A DNA stretch of 64,000 nt from an uncultured Planctomycetota bacterium (lineage in GTDB: Bacteria > Planctomycetota > UBA1135 > GCA-002686595), in the NCBI GenBank assembly GCA_903928115.1, contig CAIYPP010000040.1:111464-175463 (forward strand), read 5' to 3'. A program made the translations under genes and the position numbers. Below are positions 1-7,986 of the stretch, piece after piece. The stretch's first letter is position 1, and each line of letters opens with the position of its first letter. The notes beneath the pieces were generated by a model that saw only the letters and a list, made by a program, of their open reading frames with translations, searched no databases and was not told the origin of the DNA.

Positions 1-684
1 TTCGTCCGCATGGGGCCGCAGCCGACCCTGTTCCAACCACCGTCGGAAGAGCGTGTCTTCCTCGAAGGTGAGGTTGTAGGCGGAGATGTGGTTGGGACCG
101 AGGGACAACACGCGCTCGAGGTCTTGCTCCCAATCTTGGATCGATTGGCCTGGATTGGCGTAGATCAAGTCCACGTTGACGTTGCGGAAGCCGGCGTGGC
201 GCGCGGCCTCGTAGGCTCGGAAGCTCTGCTCGACGTCATGGACCCGGCCGAAGAGCTCTAGGGTGGACTTGCGAAGGCTCTGGAAACCGATCGAGACTCG
301 GTTGACACCAAGCTCGAGCAGAACACGGGCCTTCTCGAGGTCGAGGCTCTCCGGGTTGCATTCCGCGGTGACCTCGGTGGCACTTTCTCGGAACCCCGAA
401 ACCTCTTGGAGGGTCTCCAGCACCAGCTTCAGCTGGTCCACGGACAGCAGGCTGGGCGTTCCTCCACCGAGAAAGACCGTTTTCGGGGCCTTGGAGGCTC
501 TCTGCCGAATCTCGGTGGCGATGGCCTCAACCGTCCTAGGGACGTCTTGGCCCTCCGCGGGCACGGAGTAGAAGTCGCAGTAGTGGCACTTTGCCGCGCA
601 GAACGGCAGGTGGATGTAGATCGGGGTGCCGACAGGAGCCGCGGGGAGCGTCGCAAGTTCCTCAGTGCTCCCGGGTCGTTTCAA
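1..684 (-). CDS. hemW: HemW-like radical SAM protein (oxygen-independent coproporphyrinogen oxidase family), 3' end cut by window
   Basis: The visible 228 codons read as the N-terminal half of a HemW-family radical SAM enzyme, a heme chaperone related to HemN. The radical SAM cluster motif CAAKCHYC (Cys29, Cys33, Cys36) follows IYIHLPF. Downstream are [18 protein letters not shown], and [12 protein letters not shown] with HISAYNLT, all typical of HemW. The only usable start is TTG at 684: the frame has a stop just upstream and no ATG or GTG before the conserved domain. This TTG overlaps the TGA of the upstream sigma factor gene, so the two are probably translationally coupled. The C-terminus lies outside the window. 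HemN proper is less likely because its longer N-terminal region is absent. Confidence 0.9.
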   Translation of the reverse strand, partial: MKRPGSTEELATLPAAPVGTPIYIHLPFCAAKCHYCDFYSVPAEGQDVPRTVEAIATEIRQRASKAPKTVFLGGGTPSLLSVDQLKLVLETLQEVSGFRESATEVTAECNPESLDLEKARVLLELGVNRVSIGFQSLRKSTLELFGRVHDVEQSFRAYEAARHAGFRNVNVDLIYANPGQSIQDWEQDLERVLSLGPNHISAYNLTFEEDTLFRRWLEQGRLRPHADE

Positions 685-1499
685 CTGTGCTCACCGCCCA
701 TGGCATCATAGAGCTTGCGGAGGGCTTCACGCTCGATCTGGCGCACCCTTTCCCGCGTCAGGCCTACCACTTTTCCGATCTCCTTGAGAGTCATCGGTTC
801 TTGGCCGTTGGCCCCGAGGCCGTAGCGAAGGCGCAGGATCGTTGCCTCGCGCCCGTCGATCACGTCCAGAAGTTCCTCGAGCCGCTGGAGGAGGTCCTCG
901 TCCAAGCTTTCTTCGTCGGGAGACTTCGCGTCCTGATCCTCGACGGTGTCTTGGTTCGCCGTGAGTAGATCGAGTGAGACCTGGGCGCCCAAGCTCGACG
1001 ATTGGATCGTCCGCTTCAAAAGCGGCCAGCTTTCCTCAGGAATTCCCAATTCAAGCGCCACCTCTTCGACCGTCGGCATCCTGCCGCGGCGGAAGACAAA
1101 CTCTTGGCTGACGGTTCGCCACTTGGAGATGTTCTCGGCCATGTAGCTCGGAACACGCACGGACTTGACCGTGTTCACCAGAGCCCGTCGGATGGACTGC
1201 TTGATCCACCACGTGGCGTAGGTGGAAAAGCGGCAGCCGGCTTCGGGATCGAACTTCTCCACGGCCTTCAGCAGGCCGAAGTTGCCTTCGGCGATCAGAT
1301 CCTGAAGGGAGAGCCCTCGGTCCACATACATCTTGGCGATCGAGACGACGAGCCGGAGGTTGGCCCGGGCCATGTGCTCTCGGGCCTGCGGATCGCCACG
1401 TTGGATGCGTCGCGCGAGCTCCCGCTCCTGTTCCGCGCTGAGCAGGGGGGTCTCGTTGATCTCGAGGAGATACGTTTCCAGGCAGCGTTCGGAAGAAAT
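681..1499 (-). CDS. RNA polymerase sigma-70 family factor (SigA/RpoD type), probable ATT start
   Basis: A 272-residue sigma factor with region 1.2 ([19 protein letters not shown]), region 2 ([33 protein letters not shown]), region 3, and a region 4 helix-turn-helix ([19 protein letters not shown]). It lacks the long 1.1 region of housekeeping RpoD, so it may be the primary or a group 2 factor. The first ATG in frame (1373) would delete regions 1.2 and part of 2.1. The open frame runs back to a stop near 1650 with no ATG, GTG or TTG. ATT at 1499-1497 sits 7 nt after a perfect AAGGAG (1512-1507) and is the best start. The gene overlaps hemW downstream and diverges from the HPr-like gene. Confidence 0.9.
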   Translation of the reverse strand: MSSERCLETYLLEINETPLLSAEQERELARRIQRGDPQAREHMARANLRLVVSIAKMYVDRGLSLQDLIAEGNFGLLKAVEKFDPEAGCRFSTYATWWIKQSIRRALVNTVKSVRVPSYMAENISKWRTVSQEFVFRRGRMPTVEEVALELGIPEESWPLLKRTIQSSSLGAQVSLDLLTANQDTVEDQDAKSPDEESLDEDLLQRLEELLDVIDGREATILRLRYGLGANGQEPMTLKEIGKVVGLTRERVRQIEREALRKLYDAMGGEHS

Positions 1500-1506
1500 G
1501 GGTGGG

Positions 1507-1512
1507 CTCCTT
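1507..1512 (-). promoter_or_regulatory. Shine-Dalgarno that decides the ATT start of the sigma factor
   Basis: AAGGAG on the minus strand lies 7 nt before ATT 1499-1497. No conventional start codon in the same frame lies between this site and ATG 1373, which would remove conserved sequence. Confidence 0.7.
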
Positions 1513-1650
1513 GTGTGGGGTCCCCGGGGACCGGAAACCAGAGCCGCGGATCGTCTCTCGCCCGACGGGGTCTTGACTAAAAAGCAAACTCCTATCGCTT
1601 CGAGGTTGAAGTCGTTTCCCTCCCTCCCTTCGCCCTGCTACCTTCCTGCC

Positions 1651-2964
1651 GTGACCGCCGATCGCCCGCTCGAAGTCATCGTCGTAGAGACCGCTTTTGC
1701 TCCCCTTCTTGGTCAGCAGAGTGCCCCATTCTGTCGCCTCGCGAACTCGCTTCTGGCGGAGCGCGAACGGCACTGGTCCAAGGGCGACCTCTACCGCCTG
1801 GCCCATGCTGCCAACGAGCTAGAGTCTTTCCTCGATGATCACGGCGCCAAGTTCAACCGCTCCTTCTCCCTGATCCGGGAGCTGGTCGCGAGTGTCCGGT
1901 GGCTGTCCTTGGCTGGCTTCAGTTTGTCCCACTTGGAGAGCCGCCTTGAGTCCTACGGACTTGGCGCTTCTTTGTCTGAGAAGGAGGCGGGTAGCCTTCG
2001 AGCTTCGCTTGGTTCGAGTCGCTTCTTCCTGCAGCGCAGCTCGGTGGAGCTGTTGTCCCGGCTGAGGCAGGACTTCTCTCGCTTGGGGGCGGCGTGGGAC
2101 AACGGCGCAGAGGCGGCCGAGACCAATGACTTCGACGCTATCCGTCGGAGGCTTCCTCGCAACATCGGCCAGGACGAGCCTGCGGATGACACCCAGCGCA
2201 TCGCAGAGATCGCCTCCAAGTACATCTCTGCATGCACGATGCTCGAAGGTCTGGGCATCCAGAGACTCGAAGTCGCTCAGGATCGCCGTCGAAAGATCGC
2301 GGCGATCTGCAAGGAGGAGCAAGCGCGAGTCTACGAGGCCACCGTTCACAACCTGCAGTCAACCTACGACACGTACATCAAGAACACCGTTGTCGAAGCC
2401 AAGGACGACCGTCTCCCTCGACTTCGGGGGCACCTTTCCGCGGCTTTGCACCTGCTGGAGACGACGACGGTGCTCGCCCACTTTCTCGAACGACACGAGC
2501 TTGAAGTGCGCGGAGACTCGAGCGGGCGAGCTATTGCAAGCCTCGTGGACGGGGATCAGGTTCAGGCGTTGATGCTCAACGAGCTCCTAGTTTGGGCCGA
2601 CATTCTGATGCAGCGCGGGCGATCCACCGCCGAGGCCTTGCTTCCGACGTACATGGAGCTGCGGGAGCTTCGGGTGGAGCTCCCCCCGCATCTCAAGCTC
2701 CATGCACGTCCAGCGGCGCTGATCGTGAACATCGTCGCCCACCACGGAACACCTGTGGAGTTGGAGGTCGACGGGAAGCGCTGTAACGCCGGGTCGATCT
2801 TGGAGGTTCTGATCGCCGTTGGCTCCCACCCCGAAGCGAGGACCTATGTATTCCGGGGGGACGTGAAGCCTCTGCAGGACATCGGGGCACTTTTCGGGGG
2901 CAGCCTCGGGGAGGACGGGCTCGAGAACCTGCCCGCCTCGCTGCACTACCTGCGATCTCGCTAG
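1651..2964 (+). CDS. Large protein with C-terminal HPr-like phosphocarrier domain
   Basis: This protein has 437 residues with a GTG start at 1651, divergent from the sigma factor gene. Residues from about 345 to 437 resemble HPr of the phosphotransferase system. LHARPAA carries His351, matching the phosphorylated His15 of HPr, and CNAGSILEVL carries Ser382, at the same 31-residue spacing as the regulatory Ser46. The N-terminal ~340 residues are predicted mainly helical by eye and I do not recognise them. Canonical HPr is about 88 residues and free-standing, so this is a fusion. No enzyme I or permease gene is nearby, so a regulatory rather than sugar-transport role is inferred. It ends with a 4-bp convergent overlap with the phosphoesterase gene. 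Confidence 0.75.
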   Translation: MTADRPLEVIVVETAFAPLLGQQSAPFCRLANSLLAERERHWSKGDLYRLAHAANELESFLDDHGAKFNRSFSLIRELVASVRWLSLAGFSLSHLESRLESYGLGASLSEKEAGSLRASLGSSRFFLQRSSVELLSRLRQDFSRLGAAWDNGAEAAETNDFDAIRRRLPRNIGQDEPADDTQRIAEIASKYISACTMLEGLGIQRLEVAQDRRRKIAAICKEEQARVYEATVHNLQSTYDTYIKNTVVEAKDDRLPRLRGHLSAALHLLETTTVLAHFLERHELEVRGDSSGRAIASLVDGDQVQALMLNELLVWADILMQRGRSTAEALLPTYMELRELRVELPPHLKLHARPAALIVNIVAHHGTPVELEVDGKRCNAGSILEVLIAVGSHPEARTYVFRGDVKPLQDIGALFGGSLGEDGLENLPASLHYLRSR

Positions 2965-3695
2965 ATCCCTAGGTACAGCCGGTCTGCAAGCATTCCAGGC
3001 AGCCCCGCTCTACGGATGCGCGAGGCTTCACGGTCGATGTCGTATTCGGCCCGAAGTATCTCCACCAAGCCGGTGTCGGTGTCGAACAGCGCGAACGCGG
3101 CCCGCGGATCCTCATCTCGAGGCTGCCCCACGCTGCCAACATTCACCAAAGCCCGATCCGCTTCTTTCAGATCCACCACCCGATCCGGCGTGTACGCCGA
3201 GCGGCTGGGGTCTTCCCTAGGGCGAAGTACCGTGACCGGGACGTGGCTGTGCCCGAGAAAGCAAACGGGGGTAGTCAGAAGCTCCAGCGACGGATCGGCG
3301 TCGCCGAGGCCCAGCATGTAGTCGAACAGCTCGGGGCGATGGAGCGTGCCGTGGGCTACCGTGCAATGTTCCAAGCATCTCACGAGCGGAAGTTGAGCGA
3401 TCCACGCCCGCTCGTCTTCAGCCAACTGACTACGGGTCCAAAGCACGGCCTCGCGCGCGTATGGGTTGAAGTAGGCGATATCGAGCTGCTCGATCGCAGC
3501 GCTGTCATGGTTCCCCAAGACGACCAGCGCTCCAAGCTCTCGTAGCAGGGCAATGCACTCGCGTGGGGCTGCACCGTATCCCACGACGTCTCCCACGCTG
3601 AGGAAGCTTGAGGCCCCGCGACGCTGCAGCTCCTCCACCGCGACAGACAGGGCGGACAGGTTGCCGTGGATATCTCCGAGAATCCCGTACTTCAT
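2961..3695 (-). CDS. Calcineurin-like metallophosphoesterase
   Basis: A 244-residue protein of the bacterial YfcE/MJ0936-type phosphoesterase family. The metal-binding motifs are all visible: GDIHGNL near the N-terminus, GDVVGYG, GNHD, and GHSHVP near residue 150. These bind two metal ions and hydrolyse phosphodiester or phosphomonoester bonds; the substrate cannot be told from sequence. No signal peptide is seen, so it is probably cytoplasmic. It starts at ATG 3695, and the downstream end overlaps the convergent HPr-like gene by 4 bp. Confidence 0.88.
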   Translation of the reverse strand: MKYGILGDIHGNLSALSVAVEELQRRGASSFLSVGDVVGYGAAPRECIALLRELGALVVLGNHDSAAIEQLDIAYFNPYAREAVLWTRSQLAEDERAWIAQLPLVRCLEHCTVAHGTLHRPELFDYMLGLGDADPSLELLTTPVCFLGHSHVPVTVLRPREDPSRSAYTPDRVVDLKEADRALVNVGSVGQPRDEDPRAAFALFDTDTGLVEILRAEYDIDREASRIRRAGLPGMLADRLYLGI

Positions 3696-3745
3696 TCTGG
3701 GCGGGTCAAGTAGCCGGGATGTTGGGTTGAGCCGAAGGCACCCAT

Positions 3746-4111
3746 CTAGATCAGCACGCTCGGAACCAGCCAGAAGGAGCTAGCGAGCACGAGGAACGCC
3801 CCGGCGCGGCTGCACCTGAGCTGGATCGCGGAAAACGCCGCGACGCAGGGCAGGATGTGCTCGACGGCTTGTGCGCCGCGACCCGAAGCCAGAGCAATCG
3901 CGGCAGGAAGCGCGCACGCGATGGAGTCTAGGCCCACCCGCGACGCTTGGGTCATGTGCGACCGCCACCATTCCCACTTCCTCGCGGCCTCCAACGCGAT
4001 CGCAGCACCCAGCAGCGTGAACAGCGGCTGGCGCGCGAGGCCCCCCACAAGCCCCATCGAAGCCACAAGAACCCATGTCCCAAGACAGGCGCGAGCTTTT
4101 TCTGACTTCAT
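3746..4111 (-). CDS. Small hydrophobic membrane protein, function unknown
   Basis: About 121 residues if translation begins at ATG 4111. ATG 4156 is also possible and has a GGAG-like sequence just upstream; the frame is open to 4210. The protein has three or four hydrophobic stretches (for example TWVLVASMGLVGGL and GAFLVLASSFWLVPSVLI), so an integral membrane location is likely. I do not recognise a family. It lies 50 bp before the phosphoesterase gene on the same strand and diverges from parB. Confidence 0.5.
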   Translation of the reverse strand: MKSEKARACLGTWVLVASMGLVGGLARQPLFTLLGAAIALEAARKWEWWRSHMTQASRVGLDSIACALPAAIALASGRGAQAVEHILPCVAAFSAIQLRCSRAGAFLVLASSFWLVPSVLI

Positions 4112-4239
4112 GCGCGACTTTGCGAGCGTCCGCAAGTCTTTATAGCAGCGGGGCATGCGCTCCGTAGCGCTGGCGCCACCAAAAGTTGTGTTGGCGGCGG
4201 ACTCGCACACGATATCTTGGACCGCGGACGGTCACGTAC

Positions 4240-4255
4240 TGTTCCACGTGGAACA
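4240..4255. promoter_or_regulatory. parS centromere site
   Basis: TGTTCCACGTGGAACA is a perfect 16-bp palindrome that closely matches the conserved bacterial parS consensus (TGTTTCACGTGAAACA type). It sits 14 bp before the parB start codon, so ParB binding could both nucleate partition complexes and affect parB expression. I saw no other copy of this palindrome in the window. Confidence 0.88.
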
Positions 4256-4269
4256 AAAGAGGAGCAAAG

Positions 4270-5133
4270 ATGGAGCGTCGTCTGGGCAAGGGATTGGGAT
4301 CGCTGTTGGGTGGCAGGGTCGAGGAGCCGGCAAGCCAAGAGTTGCCTCTGGCTCAGATCGACCCGAACCCGTTTCAACCCCGGACCACGATGGACCCCGG
4401 CGGACTCGAGGAGCTCCGAGACAGCATTACCAACCACGGCGTCCTTCAGCCTATAGTTGTTAGGAAGATAGGGGAAAGATATCAGATTGTTTCCGGCGAG
4501 CGTCGCTGGCGCGCGGCTCGGTTGGCGGGGCTGGAGAAGATCCCTGCCGTCCAGCGCGAGGTTGTGAGCGACAACGAGATGTTGGAGCTCGCACTGGTGG
4601 AGAACGTTCAGCGGCGTGATCTAGATCCCATGGAGCGTGCCCGTGGGTTCAGGGCCTTGATGGAGGGTCTCGGCATCACCCAGGAGGCGGTATCCGTCAA
4701 GGTCGGCCTCAAGCGAGCCACGGTGGCCAACCACCTGAGACTTCTCGAGCTGCCGGACAAGGTCCAGCAAGCCGTCGGCAAGGGCCTACTCAGCATGGGC
4801 CACGCTCGCGCTCTGCTCGGTTTGTCCAAACCGGAGCAGATCGAGGCACTGATGGAGCAGTGCGTGCGCAAGGACCTGTCCGTCCGCGACGTCGAGCGTC
4901 TCGTCCGCGACCAAGTCCAACAGGAGAAACCCTCGGAAGCTGGCGCGTCCAACGCCACGCCGGCAGCGCCTTGGATTGCACAGATCGAGCGACGCCTTGG
5001 GGACGCGTTGGCGACCAAGGTGACATTGTCCGTCGACCCGGACTTCACCGGCCAAATTCGCGTTCAGTTCTTCGACAAGGAACAACTGAATCGCCTGATC
5101 GATCGCCTCGCTCCCCAAGGGAAGCTTCAGTAA
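4270..5133 (+). CDS. parB: Chromosome partitioning protein ParB/Spo0J
   Basis: A 287-residue ParB. The N-terminal LGKGLGSLLGG and PNPFQPR segments lead into the CTP-binding arginine patch GERRWRAA (residues 76-83) and ALVENVQRRDL. These are followed by the helix-turn-helix around ITQEAVSVKVGLKRATVANH and a C-terminal dimerisation domain. The ATG at 4270 is chosen because a GAGGAG ribosome site precedes it and family alignment begins there; the frame is open further upstream. It binds parS and slides as a CTP clamp to support origin segregation. A parA gene normally precedes it, but here the upstream neighbour is a divergent membrane protein, so this copy is an orphan within the window. Confidence 0.95.
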   Translation: MERRLGKGLGSLLGGRVEEPASQELPLAQIDPNPFQPRTTMDPGGLEELRDSITNHGVLQPIVVRKIGERYQIVSGERRWRAARLAGLEKIPAVQREVVSDNEMLELALVENVQRRDLDPMERARGFRALMEGLGITQEAVSVKVGLKRATVANHLRLLELPDKVQQAVGKGLLSMGHARALLGLSKPEQIEALMEQCVRKDLSVRDVERLVRDQVQQEKPSEAGASNATPAAPWIAQIERRLGDALATKVTLSVDPDFTGQIRVQFFDKEQLNRLIDRLAPQGKLQ

Positions 5134-5164
5134 GCCGCGCTGATGCCAGGCAGCGCGGAAAAGA

Positions 5165-5208
5165 AGAGGGGGCGGCCCATCAACCCGGGCCGCCCCCTCT
5201 CGTCTTTT
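5165..5208. terminator. Bidirectional rho-independent terminator
   Basis: A perfect 14-bp stem (5165-5178 with 5187-5200) and an 8-nt loop are followed on the plus strand by a T-rich stretch. It lies between the convergent parB and cyclophilin genes and can serve both; on the minus strand it is followed by TTCTTTTCC. Confidence 0.88.
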
Positions 5209-5219
5209 CGCTCGGCTGA

Positions 5220-6245
5220 CTAGAGCTTGTCGACGGCCGTGATGGCGATGGGAGCCTCGGGCCGCCCCGAGCCGTCCGAGGACTGAGCCGCGGACGCGAG
5301 CTGGCGCACGATGTCCATGCCAGCGGTGACCACGCCGAACACCACGCGCTGCCCGTCGAGGTCATGCCGATCCTTGGTCAGAATCGCGAAGCGGCTGGTA
5401 AGGCTCTCCCGGCTCGTAACGCCAACCGCCGCGCTCAAGCAACCCTCGAAGTGATACAGGCCGGAATCCGAGTAGGGCACCGTCTTGTCCGCCCCGCCCT
5501 GCCCCCAAGTCGCCACGTCGTCGCCGCGCGAATTGGGATCGCCCGCCTCAACACCCATTTCCGGGTCGATTTTGAAGAACTTGGTGTCCTTATAATAACC
5601 ATTTGCCGCCTGCTCGCTGAACGCGGCAGCGTGTTGCGCCGCCTTGTCGGAGTACAGGGTGACCTCGATGTCTCCGAGGCTGGTGCGAATCGTGAACCGA
5701 GGCGAGCCCGCGGCCGGCGCAGGGTTCGCGAACAGCTCGCCATGGCTTGACTCCCAGGCCGCGCGAGCGGCAAGGCCCTTGATCCAAGCATCGGTGAGGC
5801 TGCTGGTGTCGCCACCCACACTCCAAGTCTGAGCCACCAGCGGGTGGGTGGGATACTCCTGCTTCAGTTGCCGGAGCGCCTCCTCCGCTTCCGCGAACTT
5901 GCGCTGGTTCAAGAGGGAGTTCGCTTGGAGCCAACGAGCCCACGGGCCGGCATCCGAGCCCTTCAGCTCGGTGGCCAGCTCGGCAAAAACAGCAGGTTCC
6001 GCCGTGGGAATTCGCTTCGTAACACCCTCCAAGGTGGAGCGTTCACCGACCTTGTCCCAGCTCTCCGAGCGGCCCTTGGCCTGGGCCTGGGACTGCTGGA
6101 AGCGCAGGACCACCCATCCAGCGATCGCGAGGAACGCGATCAGCCCGTGGATCCAGTACTTCGCGACCAATACGGCAAAACCGGACTTCTCAGCGACGGG
6201 CGCGAGGGTCACGGAGGTAGCAGACTTGTGGGCAGGTGTGGCCAT
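5220..6245 (-). CDS. Membrane-anchored cyclophilin-type peptidyl-prolyl isomerase, catalytic Arg not conserved
   Basis: 341 residues. A hydrophobic segment at about 28-50 (WIHGLIAFLAIAGWVVLRF) anchors the protein. A helical TPR-like region follows (WLQANSLLNQRKFAEAEEAL). From about residue 183 the sequence is a cyclophilin domain: IRTSLGDIEVTLYSDKA, AGDPNSRG, and LDGQRVVFGVV. The usual FHR motif carrying the catalytic arginine is FFK here, followed by IDPEMG, so rapid isomerase activity is doubtful and a binding or scaffold role is possible. It is convergent with parB across a strong terminator. ATG 6245 is well supported because the membrane anchor follows. Confidence 0.85.
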   Translation of the reverse strand: MATPAHKSATSVTLAPVAEKSGFAVLVAKYWIHGLIAFLAIAGWVVLRFQQSQAQAKGRSESWDKVGERSTLEGVTKRIPTAEPAVFAELATELKGSDAGPWARWLQANSLLNQRKFAEAEEALRQLKQEYPTHPLVAQTWSVGGDTSSLTDAWIKGLAARAAWESSHGELFANPAPAAGSPRFTIRTSLGDIEVTLYSDKAAQHAAAFSEQAANGYYKDTKFFKIDPEMGVEAGDPNSRGDDVATWGQGGADKTVPYSDSGLYHFEGCLSAAVGVTSRESLTSRFAILTKDRHDLDGQRVVFGVVTAGMDIVRQLASAAQSSDGSGRPEAPIAITAVDKL

Positions 6246-6469
6246 CGTGGGACGTGGTGCTTGAAGGGGCGAGGACCTAGACGCGACCGATGGGTGCGCC
6301 GAAGGTGACCCGCCTATCGGCTGAGCCTAGCTATCGACCGGAGTATAGGGGTACGGCGGGGGCCCACAAAAGGACCGGACTTGGGCCACCGCGGGCTCGA
6401 ACCGAGGCCCCCTGTTAGCCTTGCGCCCTGCGCCCCGCTCCTAGGCCCCGCGAACCAGCATCCAGCCCC

Positions 6470-7933
6470 ATGGTCTCTCTCGACGCAGCCTTGCTCTCTG
6501 TTCTCACGCTCTTTCCTACCCAAGCCTCGGCGAGCCCCGAGGCGGCGATCCACTCGCTGGCCCAAGACGACCGCAAGGCCGAGTACGAGAAGCGACTCGC
6601 TGCGGCTGAGGGGAGCGCCGAGAAACTCTGGAAGCTCTATGAGTGGTGCGGCGCGAACGGGATGGAGAAGGACGGTCGCAACGTGCTCCGCAAGATCGTG
6701 AAGCTCGATGACGCGGACCGTCGCGCTCATGAGCTCCTTGGCGAGGTCGAATACGACGGCAAGTGGTTCCCGAGCGAGAAGAAGGTCGAGGAGTACAAGA
6801 AGAAGAAGCTGGAGGAAGAAGCCAAGAAGTCGGGCAAGGTCGTCTACAAGGGCGAGCTCGTCGACCCAGCGGATCTTCCCTACTTGCAAAAAGGCCTGAC
6901 GAAGACGGAGGACGGCCGCTGGATCAACGCGGAGGAGCAAAAGAAGCTCGCCGAAGGCTGGGTCAAACAAGACTTCACCTGGGTCGCGCCCGCGGAAGCG
7001 CCCAACATCGAGAAGGGGCTTTGGAAGTGCGACGACGCATGGTTGTCGGAAGCCGACGCCAACAAGTTCCACGCCGATCTGGACAAGTGGTGGAAGATCC
7101 CGACCGACCACTTCGTGCTGTACACCACCTGCGATCGTTCGCTCGCGATGAATGTGCGCGATGAGATCGAGCGCAGCTTCCGCGAAGTGAACCGTGTCTT
7201 CGGAAAGACCCCACCCGCTGCGGTGCCCGTGCTGATCCTGCGCACTGGCGCGCAATACGGCGAGTTCGCAGGCCAGCGCCAGACGGAGCTCCGCGGCTTC
7301 TCGTCGCTCCACGGCGCGAGCATCGCGGAGATTTGGGCGGAGCCGTTCCAAGCCGGCATGACGAGCGCGGGCTTTGGCTACTGGGACGCGTCGAATCCGA
7401 AGGACAACTCCTTCGGTCCGACCTTCGTGCGCCACGCGGCCGCGCAATCCTTGATCGAAGCGATGGATCCGAGCCCGAAGACGCTCACCGCTTTTGCAGC
7501 TCAGAAGCAGATCGCGGCACCCGACAAGGATTGGTGGGCAGAGAAGCAGCTCCCGCAATGGCTGCGCTACGGAACGTGCGCCTATGCCGAGCGCTACATC
7601 ATCGACTCGCTGGTGAAGGCCGGCGGCGACCCGCTGTGGATGCGCAAGTGGTCCATCGACAACATCGCGAACAAGGGTGGCATCGATCCCCTCGACACGA
7701 TCTTGGCCTTCGGGCTCACGTTGGAGGACGTCTCGAAGTCCGCGAAGCTGATCAACCAGTCAGGCCTCGTGGTGGCGTTCATGCTCGACGGCAAGTGCAC
7801 GCCCGTCGTGCAGGCGCACCAAGCGTTCAAGGACGCCTTCAAGAACGGCAAGGATCTCAAGGCTTCCATCAAGGGCCTTGAAGACGCGCTGCGTAAGAAC
7901 GAAGGCGAGCTGCGTAAGTTCGCAGGCATCTGA
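6470..7933 (+). CDS. Secreted protein with degenerate metallopeptidase-like region, function unknown
   Basis: 487 residues, starting with a short hydrophobic segment (ALLSVLTLFPTQASA) that may be a signal peptide. A lysine/glutamate-rich coiled stretch lies near residues 105-125. The C-terminal half has FVRHAAAQSLIEAM followed by LPQWLRYGTCAYAERY. This arrangement recalls the HExxH ... WLSEG layout of secreted gluzincin-like (DUF1570-type) peptidases, but the HExxH residues are lost. I infer a non-catalytic relative. No named family is recognised with confidence. It is followed by a short hairpin and then a second large secreted protein on the same strand. Confidence 0.7.
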   Translation: MVSLDAALLSVLTLFPTQASASPEAAIHSLAQDDRKAEYEKRLAAAEGSAEKLWKLYEWCGANGMEKDGRNVLRKIVKLDDADRRAHELLGEVEYDGKWFPSEKKVEEYKKKKLEEEAKKSGKVVYKGELVDPADLPYLQKGLTKTEDGRWINAEEQKKLAEGWVKQDFTWVAPAEAPNIEKGLWKCDDAWLSEADANKFHADLDKWWKIPTDHFVLYTTCDRSLAMNVRDEIERSFREVNRVFGKTPPAAVPVLILRTGAQYGEFAGQRQTELRGFSSLHGASIAEIWAEPFQAGMTSAGFGYWDASNPKDNSFGPTFVRHAAAQSLIEAMDPSPKTLTAFAAQKQIAAPDKDWWAEKQLPQWLRYGTCAYAERYIIDSLVKAGGDPLWMRKWSIDNIANKGGIDPLDTILAFGLTLEDVSKSAKLINQSGLVVAFMLDGKCTPVVQAHQAFKDAFKNGKDLKASIKGLEDALRKNEGELRKFAGI

Positions 7934-7950
7934 GCTTCGCAGCGCGAAGC
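7934..7950 (+). terminator. Short hairpin after the stop codon, possible weak terminator
   Basis: GCTTCGC and GCGAAGC form a 7-bp stem with a 3-nt loop starting at the base after the stop codon. No T-run follows, so it may instead stabilise the message or attenuate transcription into the next gene. Confidence 0.4.
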
Positions 7951-7986
7951 CACATCTCAGCGCGAGCGCTCCCTCGGGCTTTCGAC

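Noticed and set aside
6380..6420. A tRNA-like T-arm sequence (GGTTCGAGCC on the minus strand)
   Set aside because: The T-stem has a mismatch and no matching 5' acceptor strand, D-arm or anticodon arm is found at the right distance. No tRNA was identified in the window.
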